This document shows positions 20,215 to 30,660 of a stretch of DNA of 64,000 nt, one piece after another. Location: NCBI RefSeq assembly GCF_024868665.1, contig NC_079893.1:15171430-15235429 (forward strand). Reading direction: 5' to 3'. Position 1 is the first letter of the stretch. Every line of letters begins with the position of its first letter. The DNA is from Triplophysa rosa. Taxonomy: Eukaryota; Chordata; Actinopteri; Cypriniformes; Nemacheilidae. The translations under genes were made by a program, and so were the position numbers. The notes below the pieces were generated by a model, which ran no database searches, was not told where the DNA came from, and saw nothing but the letters and a program-made list of their open reading frames with translations.

Positions 20215-21929
20215 ATCCAAATGCTGTTACGATACCTCCATCTACAGAGTGTTGTGAGAAGTTTTTAAGTGTTTTCTCTGAAAAAACAAAAAACATTAGG
20301 TCCAGGTTTCGTGATATGGATGGAAAGGTAGCAGACAACTCTACTAATGTCAACACTTTTGATGAATTTGAACTGGTTTCATCTATCGATATTGGTCATA
20401 TTATTGCTCAATTGAAACGCCCAGCTACCAGTTGGGATGTTTTGCCTTCAGGTTTACTTGGTGCGACAGCTGACTTTATTGGACCAAGTATTACATCTAT
20501 TGTGAACTGTAGCCTTTCTACAGGTCTTTTCCATCATGCCTTAAGCAAGCCGTCATTCAGCCCCTCAAGAAGTCTGCTCTGGACCCTTTGGATTTCACAA
20601 ATTATCGGCCAACTTCAAAGCTGCCCTGTATCTCTAAAATATTGGAGAAAGTGGTTTTATCTCAGTTGAGCTCTTTTTTGGCTAATAATGATGTGCTAGA
20701 TGTTTTTCAGTCTGGTTTTAGGGCAGGACACAACACTGAATCAGCTTTATTGCGAGTTTCAAATGATTTGTAACGCAAGTAAATTATGGATTACCTCAGG
20801 GATCGGTTTTAGGACCCTTGCTATTCTCCATATACATGCTGCCCCTTGGAAACATTATTAGAAAACATGGAATTAGCTTCCACTGTTATGCAGATGATAC
20901 TCAGCTATATATCTCATCAAGACCAGATGATTCCTTCCAACTATCCAAATTGGCGATATAAAGCATTGGATGACTTGTAATTTCCTTCATTTAAACTCTA
21001 ATAAAACAGAAATATTACTTATCGGACCAAAGACACGTGAGCAGAATATTTCGGATTATAACCTGCAAGTTGAAGGCTGCACTGTTACTCCAACAAATAC
21101 AGTTAAAGACCTTGGCGTTATATTAAACAGCAACCTGTCATTTAAAAATCACATCTCAAATGTCACAAAACAGCCTTCTTCCACCTTAGAAATGTTGCCA
21201 AATTGCGAAATATTTTATGTGTGGCTGACGCAGAAAAGCTTATTCATGCATTTGTGACCTCAAGACTTGACTACTGTAATGCACTGCTTAGTGGTTGTCC
21301 TGCAGCATCAATAAACAAACTACAGTTAGTTCAGAATGCAGCTGCCAGAGTTCTAACCAGGTCCAGAAAATACGATCACATAACCCCAATGTTATCAACC
21401 CTTCACTGGTTACCCATTAAGTATCGTATTGACTTTAAAGTTCTTTTAATTACTTATAAAGCCTTAAACGGTTTAGCCCCTACCTACATAACAGAGCTTC
21501 TACCATACTACAACCCATCACGCTCTCTAAGATCTCAAAACTCCAGACTTTTGATAGCACCTAGAATAACTAAATCCACCAAAGGGTGAAGAGCTTTCTC
21601 ATACGTAGCACCTATACTCACCTAAACTGGAATAGCCTTCCCAATACTATTCAAGGGTCAGACACACTCTCCCAATTTAAATCTAGATTAAAGACACATC
21701 TTTTCAGCCAAGCATTCACTTAATGCAAAATATGCTAAATAAACCACCGGGAGACTGCATTTATTAGAAATTATTTACTAGAATAATCTTGCTTGTTCTA
21801 TAAACACCATGCACAGTGCTATGTTTGACCTTTTTTTGTGTGTTTTTCAGTTTTTCTTATTTTCTCCTGTAAAGCTGCTTTGGAACAATGCACATTGTGA
21901 AAAGTGCTATGTAAATAAAATTGAATTGT
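20215..21929 (+). pseudogene. L2 copy C, chimera of two L2 subfamilies
   Basis: The left part (about 20215-20770) encodes an L2 fingers region (TECCEKFLSVFSEKTKNI, then ISKILEKVVLSQLSSFLANN and FQSGFRAGHNTESALLRVSN) that differs from copies A, B and D. At about 20772 it switches to sequence nearly identical to copy D ([17 protein letters not shown] counterpart, intact [11 protein letters not shown] at about 20887). The switch removes the block with the first catalytic Asp. The right part continues to the thumb (NAAARVLTRSRKYDHITPML) and a 3' tail with TATGTAAATAAAATTGAATTG at about 21909-21929. Several frameshifts follow. Confidence 0.82.
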
Positions 21930-21969
21930 GCTAATGTCTAAAGATGGGAATAAATTATGTTGTTTCTAT

Positions 21970-22870
21970 CTATGGCACAAAACAACACAAATCTAGCACA
22001 AACGAACGGCCCCAGTTAGAAGCGATTTAGACGACGTGGAGAGTGACGTCACCGCTCCCGAAAATGTTCTTGTTGTATTTAATGAAGGGAAGAAGTTGGT
22101 TTGTTTTAATAGCACAAATCGAGCACAAACGAATAGCACCAGTTTGGAGCGATTTGGACGACATGGGTGGAGAATGACATAACTGCTCCTGAAGGTTAGT
22201 TGTTTGTTATATTTAAGAAAGAATCATTGTTACAGGTTTCTTTTAACAGCACAAATCGAGTTCAAACGAACTGCGCCAGTTTAGAGTGATTTGGACGACA
22301 TGGAGTTGAGAGTGGCGCATCTACTCCTAAAGGCTACAGTCTTGTTATATTAAAGAAAATCATAGTACAAATTTCTTTTAACAGCACAAATCGAGCAACG
22401 TTTTGGGCGATTTGGACAACATGGGGTGGAGAGTGACGTCACTACCGCAAATAATATTTCTTATTTCCAAGCCAGGGAGAAACATTCAAGGGTCATTTTA
22501 ACGGCACAAACCGGCACAAATCGAGCACAAACGAACGCCACCTTTTTGTGGCGATTTAAACGACATGGGGTGGAAAGTGACGTCACTGCCCCAAAATTAT
22601 TTTTGTTATATCTCGGTAAGGAAAGTAGTTACATGGTTTGTCTTAATGGCACAAATGGGCACAAATCGAGCACAAATGAACGGCACCAATTTGATAAGAG
22701 TTGGATGACATGGGGTGGAGAGTGACTTCACACAGCCAAGAAAAAGAATGTTTAATATCTTGAACGCCAAACCTTCACAAACGGTAATTTTTGCGGCACG
22801 AATCAGCACAAACGAATGGTATAGTTTTGGTGACAATTTATTTATATGGGGTGCCAACTTCACGGAGGTT
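21970..22870 (+). repeat. Diverged tandem repeat, about seven units of 110-145 bp
   Basis: Each unit starts with GCACAAATCGAGCACAAACG, then has a variable CACCAGTTTGG-like stretch, GCGATTTGGACGACATGGGG, TGGAGAGTGACGTCACTGC and an AT-rich tail that ends before the next AACAGCACAAATCGAG. Units begin near 21975, 22110, 22248, 22385, 22503, 22648 and 22796. Units have diverged by substitution and small indels, but the TGACGTCA palindrome is kept in several. Confidence 0.9.
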
Positions 22871-25062
22871 GAAAACCCAATGTGATAAATTCCTTATTAC
22901 ATGACAGGAGGTAACACATTAAAGATTAGAACAAGAGTTATTCACGTTTATAATATAACAAAAAAAGCATTATAGGTGGAGAGCCAAAAATGTGCCAGTC
23001 TAAAGCGACTGCATATGCCTGATAGTTATAAGAACACACTCTTATAATAAAAAATAACCACTGTCTTTTCTGTCCTTATACGAGCAAACTGTTAAAACCG
23101 TTTGATTGTTTTTAAAAAGTTCCATAACCACAGTTTAATACGTCCCTAGTTGAGGGTAAGCTTTCATAATAAATGTATCTTTATTTAAGGAGAACCTCCT
23201 TTCTATCACAGCGCAAACGCAATGAAGTTCAATATAAAATTTTATAATAACATGAAACAGTCTTCATTTAACATATCACCAAGTAAAACAAGACAGTAAA
23301 CATTTTGAACGCATAACAATGCATTTAAAATCAATGCGGGCATAATCTGCTTTAATATAATATTTGTTTTTAAGTGTACAATTGTTTTTGATTTTAAGCT
23401 CAGTTACAAAGATTACCATGCACGATCATTTTACTAAAATATGCTACTTGTGTGTCAGTGAAAACCATATACAGATCACATTGTTAGCGTGTCCGTCTCC
23501 AAAGCCGGTGTAGACCGAATGTCGGTTTGAGGCTTGCTAGGAGTGGGTGAAAGACTGGTGATAAACAGCTAAAACAGAAATGAATGTATAAACAAGACAA
23601 CAGTAGTCCTATACACTTTTTTTTCAGCCAATACGTGAGGGTGAATGTGATAAAATTTCACAATTGTTATAATTATTAATGAACGCAGACAGGAGAAAGT
23701 AAACTGCACAAGATGAAAATGTAACATTACTTCATTATTAATGAGGACACATGCCCGTGTGAAGACGTGAAGAAAAAACATAATATTTGCCAAAATATGC
23801 ACTTTATAGACCGTTTCATCAGTATTCAAATTAAAGTGTGACGAAATAGTTTATTGACCTGCGTTTATATGACAAGCATTGAAATGTTTTCAAATTCTCT
23901 CCATGTCAGTAGGTTACTGGCTTTTAAAAACAGATTCCACTTGTCAGTTCACGGGGAAGGGGAGAGGTGTGAATCTGGCTTTTTGAAAGAGCAGAGCTTA
24001 GAATTAATGTCTTACTTGCAGGGTGACAAATAAACTTAAGACACTGCAACACTGATAACAAACTAAACTCCAAACATAAACATAAAAAATAATCGTAATG
24101 CTCCTAATTTTCGTAACATATTAAATGTTTTTATATAAAATTTTACATATTAAAACTTTGTAATGACCTTTCGTTTAAATGACAAACAATTAAATGTTTT
24201 CATATCTTCTTTATCAATACATCACTTTATAAAGTAATTAAGGTAAAAAATCCCTAATTTACATTTCATCTATTTTTTTAATTTGCAACTTCTCAATAGA
24301 CACCTTCCCTTTGAGTTTTCGGTGGGCGATTTCATCCTGCACCAGGAGGTGTGGGTTGATGGGGGTTGTGTGAGCAGGAACAAAGAGCTGAATATCTCTT
24401 TTAAAGTGCAGGCTTCAGATAACTGGAAAGTCTACCCTGGCAACATTCATTTCTAAAATCGCTGGTAAAATCACAATTAAACCACGTATTTCCGATCATT
24501 ACTTAAACCTCAACTATAGCATACATTTTGTTTCCTAACTTTAAACTGCACTAGAAATCACCTTTTTATATGCTGCTCATGCGAATTGCGAGAGGGTCAT
24601 CTCACATTGAGCCTTGCTCAAGAACAGAATTATTTTGGCACATAGCAATTTTAAAATGTATTCCAAATAAGATGTTTATCTTGTCAGAAGTTGAGCTACA
24701 AAACAAATAAACCATTTCTGATATTTTGGCTGATGATGCGAAAAATATTCACACAAGAAGAACTCTGCTAAAGTCGCAAGTTTCTTGCCTCACGCCGCAC
24801 TGACCTAATTTTTGCAGGGTCGATTTATTATTATGAACTGTTTTAACTTTCTAATGGTAAAAAGGAAGTTTATGAAATGATACAAGAATCATGAGGAGTA
24901 AAACAATGAAAGAAAGAAATGTTTCTTCAATGTTAATGAACCCCGCGGTTCCAGTAGGCTATCCACCAATCTCATCACATCCTTAATGCCGTGGCATATA
25001 TTTCACAACATGCTTTCATTTGGTAAACTGGATCAATAGTTAAATTTTTGATGTTTTGATAT
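22871..25062. other. Long non-coding stretch, probably intronic or flanking
   Basis: Mostly AT-rich single-copy-looking sequence. No domain, element end or repeat unit stands out. The exception is an exon-like island at 24259-24450, listed separately. Confidence 0.4.
24259..24387 (-). other. Possible terminal exon of an unknown gene, weak
   Basis: On the minus strand, TATTCAG is followed by 42 open codons and a TAA, including NPHLLVQDEIAHRKLKGKV. The composition is less AT-rich than the surroundings. The plus strand is also open across this stretch (PFEFSVGDFILHQEV, continuing to about 24452), so the coding strand is not settled. I do not recognise either product and it does not match pcca. 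It may be chance or a remnant of a mobile element. Confidence 0.2.
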
Positions 25063-25070
25063 GTTTTGAC

Positions 25071-26249
25071 TAGGGGTGAGGGAAAATGTTGATTCTTAGA
25101 TGCATCGTGATGCGGACGTGGACGATTCTGAATCGATTCATGTATGTCAAAAATTAATTTTCTTAATGTTAAATATTTGACGGAACGAAAAAGGTGGAAC
25201 TCTGTAGTACCTGACAGTCTACAGCGTGCACATAAGAGTGGAGATGATGAAGGTGATGGCGGAGAAAGAAATCTGACTGGCTCAGTTTACATTAAAAGCT
25301 AATGTATGGAAGCATTTTGGTTTCTATGAAGCTGAAGGTAAAAATGGCCTCGACAAGACCCACACTATATGCAAGTTGTGTCAAACTAAACTAAAATATT
25401 TTGGAAACACGACATGAGAGTTTCCACCCAGAGGAAGAAAAAAACGTGGTTGTACCAGTAGTTGCTGCCAACCAGATGACCATAGAGTAAGCAATGTCAA
25501 AGCTGCAACCCAACTCGGAATGGGCAAAGTGAATTACAAATTCCATAGCAACCTTTATTGTCAAGGATTTGCATCCGTATTCTGTCGTTGAGAACCAGGG
25601 ATTTCACGCTATGTTGCACACTTTAGAGCCGAGATACAACGACCCGTCTCGAAGGTATTTTACTGACACAGCGATCCCCACACTCTACAATGAGACCAAG
25701 GCTAAAGTCATGGAATCACTTCAGAGAGCGGGTAGGATGGCTTTGACATGTAAAATTCTGTGGAAATAGATGTCCAAGCATCAAGTCACTGTAACTGCGC
25801 ATTTTATCACCGATGATTGGGAGATAGCTTCTCATGTGCTCCAAACAAGAGCAATGAATGAGAGCCACACGGGTGCAAATATGGCTGAGCTGTTAAAGAA
25901 TGTAGCAGAGGAATAGCAGATCACTAAAAAAGATTTAGCTTTTAATTTACTGCATTCTGTATGCTGCTACAAGGCACTGAGGGCAGTCACTCTTTTCCTG
26001 TTGGTTCTTTGCAATGCTGGCAAATGTAACCTTCCAGTTGACTTGCCAAATCACTTCCTTTTTTTATATAGGATATTGGAAGTAAAATCGGTCTGGGTAA
26101 TTACAAATACTTTTATTTTAATAGTCATACAGCAAGAAAAACAAATTTGTATAGGAAAAAAAGCACCGAGAATCGTTTTATCATCGCATCACAGCCCTCT
26201 GAATCATAATCGAATTGCATCCTGACGTGCCTAGAGATCCCCAACCCTA
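25071..26249 (+). mobile_element. hAT transposon, internally deleted, with perfect 8-bp duplication
   Basis: The target duplication GTTTTGAC is present at 25063-25070 and 26250-26257. The element ends are TAGGGGTGAGG at the left and the complement of TAGGGTTGGGG at the right. The interior keeps a BED-finger and N-terminal transposase remnant, but the catalytic core and dimerisation domain are deleted, so it is non-autonomous. Confidence 0.93.
25290..25915 (+). pseudogene. ZBED/Ac-like hAT transposase, N-terminal remnant
   Basis: A BED zinc finger begins with ANVWKHFGFYEAEGKN and THTICKLCQTKL, with the His of the finger after a frameshift near FHPEE. Next comes the typical block HPYSVVENQGFHAMLHTLEP, then SRRYFTDTAIPTLYNETK. 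After a stop near 25767 it continues VTVTAHFITDDWEIASHVLQ and NESHTGANMAELL. This is the N-terminal half of an Ac/ZBED1-type transposase; a TAG at 25915 and deletion of the rest end it. Confidence 0.85.
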
Positions 26250-26503
26250 GTTTTGACAGACCACGCTTTCACGACAATACAATTCATGAACGGGGCTTGT
26301 CTCTGAACGCACACTTGCTGCGGCTGCCACATTTAAAATAACTTCAAAAAGCCTGACATTATGAAAAAGCCTACTGCAGAGACATTTCTTGATTTATGAA
26401 AACATATCCCCAATGTATGTGAATGTAGCCTACCAATATGTATACGTGAATGTTTATAACCTAATCCTGGGTTAACATCAGATAAAAGCGGCTGTGTTGC
26501 AGT

Positions 26504-27789
26504 CAGAGGTGGAAAGTAACAAATTACATTTACTCGCGTTACTGTATTGAGTAGGTTTTTTGTGTACTTGTACTTTTTTAAGTAGCTTTTAAAATCTGTA
26601 ATTTTACTTGTACTTAAGTATGATTTGTGTGATGTATTGTACTTCGTTATATTTAAAATCACATCCGTTACTGAGTAAACAAATAATGAAAACCTTGCAA
26701 GGAAAAAAACACGACCGGAAATTACTCCAGTGAATAATGGGCGCGAGTTTGAGTTTGCGCCGATACCAGCAGAGTGATGGAGACGGAGAAGTTACACATC
26801 GGTATAGTGCACCTGTCCTAAGGTGAAACCCTATCGAACTCTAACTCCTGAAGACAATGAAGTAACCCCCTGGCCATATTTAAGCAACCATTTCAGCTTC
26901 AAGACAGGATTATGGACGCTGTGCAAACTAGCATCTTATAAAAATCCTAATGTGCAAGAATGTAGAGGTAAGATAAATAATATTTGTTTAAATAATGCTC
27001 GTACCCTTGTTGCATTGGTAACTTATGAGAAGTTTTAACTGTATAGTAAAAGTCAAAACGACATGTGTGAATGGAACCGAACTGAACAACTTCTGCTTTA
27101 ATGAAATATTTAACCGTGCATCATATGTCTCTCTCTTCTGTAAGTGCGGTGCAAGAAAGTCATATGAAAATGTGCTTGTTATTTCATGCATTTTGAAACC
27201 CTCACCAGCCCTGCCGGAAAATGATCGTGTTGCCAGATCGTATTGTTGATAAGAACAGCAAACAATAACAAGCCCAAAATAAATCTACAAATCAACAAAA
27301 TTGAATAAGGCAAAAAACCACTAGGCTCAACTGTTCACTTTACTAACTATATAATGTATCTGCAGCTTCATAAGAAAAGACTAAACAACAAATGCGAAGC
27401 TCTTAAAAATATGTAAACATGGCAACACCGTGAGAGGGCGCTGTGAAGCTCTGAACATAAACAAAACACAGCGTCTCTGTCTGTGTTTTAGTTAAAATTG
27501 CCTCACTTAACCAGTCTTTGGCCGAACACAGCAGATACGTATCAAACAGATTAAACTCTTGGGATTCATGTTTCTTGTTAACAACGATCAACTGCAAACA
27601 TGTTGCCATGGTACGCTTTTAAAAAGTAACTAAGTAACTTTTACTTTGAGTAAATTTTAAACAAGCTACTTTTTACTTTTACTTGCGTAGATTTTTTGAC
27701 TGGTAACTTTACTTGTACTCAAGTACAATTTCATCAAAGTAGTAGTACTTGTATTTGAGTATAGTATTTTTGTACTTTTTCCACCTCTG
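26504..27789. mobile_element. Non-autonomous hAT element with CAGAGGTGGAAAGTA ends
   Basis: The perfect 8-bp target duplication GTTGCAGT is at 26496-26503 and 27790-27797. The left end reads CAGAGGTGGAAAGTAAC and the right end is the complement of CAGAGGTGGAAAAAGTAC. Both subterminal regions are rich in ACTTGTACTT and AAGTAC motifs in inverted orientation, a common arrangement for transposase binding. The interior has weakly hAT-like peptide fragments (for example TPWPYLSNHFSFKTG near 26862) but no usable frame. Confidence 0.92.
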
Positions 27790-27797
27790 GTTGCAGT

Positions 27798-28439
27798 GGC
27801 ATTTATTCTATATGGGTGATATATGCTTATAATCCAACGATATTATAGAGCACATTCGTTTTTAAAGGAAATTGAGATAAATCATGTTATAGTTGGGTTT
27901 TGCAATTTTTTATGAATGACGCGCATCGCAATACACACGTGCAAACAGGTGCAGAGTTTTGCAGAGGCACTCTGATCTCACTCGCTGTATTTCTCAATTT
28001 GCACAAAACACAGAGCAAATACAAACATTAAACCTCTGTATGAAACCCAGCAATAAATGAAAACATCAACAACTGTCCCCTACACTTCTTATATATTGAA
28101 AATGTTTCAAAACGAATAAAGCATTGATTAAATGCATGGAGCAAATTTTAAATTTAAACCCTTGTTAAATTAAATTATGTATTTATGACTAGTATTAAAT
28201 ATAATTATTAGTGCCTGTGGATTTAAGTTCTTGTAAATTTTTATGTTGTAGACGTTTGTCTTTTACGCCTAAACCTCTTAACTCTTGCCCGTCTGCTGAG
28301 TGAGGCAATGAGCTTGACCCGTCAACTCGCGCTGAGTGAAGATCTGTGAATAGACTGCCACTCAGCGGTAAACAAGAGTCAACACACATTAAAGTATTAC
28401 TGCCGCAGAGATGGCGATGGCGGAAGGATCATTCTGGTT
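27798..28439. other. Non-coding spacer
   Basis: AT-rich sequence between the hAT element and the Mag-like gypsy. No domain or repeat end recognised. Confidence 0.4.
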
Positions 28440-29255
28440 GACTACCTACTGTATCAAACCAGACTAAGGATGCTTTCAAAAAACTGAGTTTTTGCTGATG
28501 TTGATCGAGAAATAAAGGCACAGTTGATACAAAGCTGCACTTTGTCCAGGCCAGTGGCAGAGCTACAGGCCACCACACTGGCCACCCCACTCATGATAGC
28601 ATTTTTATATGTCAATTTTTTTTTCTGTTGGTCTAGGTAGGAGAACTGCGATCCTGTCTATATGATAATATTCCGACTCTGAAACGACCATACCCGGAAA
28701 TCAGTGATAGGCATCGCAAGATTTTCCACAGCATTCACAAACAATGGGGAGAGAGACAAGAGTGAAGCACTACCTCACCGCAGTGCCTGGTTCAACTACA
28801 AGTGATGGAGCAGTGAGCAAAGAAACGCATATTTTTGGGTGAGTAATTAAAATCAGAAAAAAATAATTACTTTGATTCCTTTCAGTTCTTTTAAAGATAA
28901 GTGTCAATTCAGCACAGTTGTATCAATGTCCTGTATAACAGAAGTCAGAAACAGCTTTACAATAGCTGAGTTAGAACTAAGCCCTATTCACACAATTAGT
29001 ATTACCTGGGAAACTCTAGTCATTTGTAATAATTGCAGAGGTTGTCTGTGATCTTAATCCCGTGTGAATTGGCCAATGTTTGTAATTCGTGACGTAAAAA
29101 TTCCCCTGCAAATTACCTAACGTTACCATGTTTTGACGAGCATCTAGGTCCTGTGATAATATTAGTCCCATGCGAATTGCCATCTCTGTGATTTGGCAGG
29201 CTCATATATTCTTTTTCAAGGTTTTATCCACCATTTACAAATAATGGAGGCTGTG

Positions 29256-29630
29256 TGTGGCAAGGGGGGCGTGGTTCAGCGAGGACTGCAGCAGGAGAGA
29301 GAGTTGGGAGACGAGCGGTAAGTGAGTGGGGTGAGTGCAAATGATGAACACCTGTGTCCTGTTCCAGTAACTGGCGTGGGGAGGCTTAAAAACCAGCGAG
29401 GCAGCAGAGCGAGTTGGAGAGAGACGGACGCTACCACTGGGTGCTGAGAAGGACGTCAGGAGAAAGACGGACTAAGGAAAGTTCTTCAGTTATTGAGACT
29501 GTGTTTTGCTTTATGTTTGGAAGCGCGTGTGGTGCAACGTTGAGTGACGACGAAGAGAGAAATAAACTTACCAGTGGTAGTAACCCCGATCCCAGCCTCT
29601 TCCTTCCTGTGTCTATTGAACTTTGTTACA
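29256..29630 (+). repeat. 5' LTR of the Gmr1-like element
   Basis: It starts TGTGGCAAGG and ends TTGTTACA. A TTAAAAA box near 29386 and an AATAAA near 29560 are candidate promoter and polyadenylation signals. Confidence 0.95.
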
Positions 29631-29631
29631 G

Positions 29632-29649
29632 TGGTGCCGAAACCCGGGA
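29632..29649 (+). other. Primer binding site of the Gmr1-like element
   Basis: TGGTGCCGAAACCCGGGA lies one base after the 5' LTR, the normal position for the tRNA primer site. I did not assign the tRNA. Confidence 0.8.
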
Positions 29650-29680
29650 GAAGGAAGGAAGCAGGAACGCCGCGGCCAAA

Positions 29681-30660
29681 ATGCAGAATCCGCCGGCCTC
29701 GCCATTTGCGGAAGTGATTGCATCACTCGCGGTCCTCCACTGAGAACAGCATCAGTCCTTGCTGCAACTGAGGCAGGACCAGGAGGGGCGGTTCCAGGCT
29801 ATCGTCCAGGCCCAGCAGGAGGACCGCGAGATGTTCCGCAGCTGGATGGACCAGGGGGTTCAGACGGGGACACACGCCAGGCAGACACCACCCACCCACC
29901 TGTTGCTGACCAAAATGGGCCCGCAGGATGATCCAGAAGCGTTCCTGGACCTCTATGAAACAGCAGCGGAGACCAGCGAGTGGCCAAGGGAACAGTGGGC
30001 TCTGCGGCTGATACCGCTCCTCTCCGGAGAGGCACAGGTGGCGGCACAACAACTGCCCCCCGAGAATGTTCTGGTCTATCCTGAGCTAAGGAGAGCCATT
30101 CTACAAAGGGTCGGCCAGAGCCCTGAGGAACACCACCAGCGATTCCGGTCGTTGGGGTTGGCGGAAACCGGTCGACCCTATCTCCTAGCTCAACAGCTCC
30201 GGGACTCCTGCCGGAGCTGCCTGAGGGCTGTTACGTTGAGAAAATGATCGACAAGGTGGTACTGGAGCAGTTTACAACCTGCCTGCCCAGGAAAATGGCG
30301 GCCTGGGTCCAGTGCCACCGACCGACGTCGCTGGACTCAGCCATCCAGCTGGCGGAAGATCATATGGTCGCGTGCCCTGGGGTCAAGGACCCCTTACCGG
30401 CCGCGTCTCTCTCTGCAACACCGCCGACCAGACCGGTACCAGCTCCCCAGACCCGACCTCGTGGACGAGGAGGCTACGGACCGGGATCGGCCGAGGAAGG
30501 AGGAGCCATGACCGGACGACCAAAGAGAAGCTCGACACCTGGCTCCCGATTCCCACCGGCTGCCCCGCCCTCCCCACGCCAAGCACCCGCCCCAGGCCTG
30601 GGCCGGCTTGTTGGTGCTGCAGGGACCCGGACCATTTCGTGAATCGGTGCCCCCTGATGG
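29681..30660 (+). pseudogene. Gmr1-like gag with zinc knuckle, interrupted
   Basis: An ATG at 29681 opens MQNPPASPFAEVIASLAVLH and meets a TGA at 29741. The same frame continues with a Gln-rich stretch and a capsid-like region (MGPQDDPEAFLDLYETAAE, RLIPLLSGEAQVAAQQLP, EEHHQRFRSLGLAETGRP). A frameshift near 30205 leads to PRKMAAWVQCHRPTSLDSAI. Another frame holds the zinc knuckle CWCCRDPDHFVNRC (CX2CX4HX4C) near 30614-30655. Gag would package element RNA. Confidence 0.85.
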
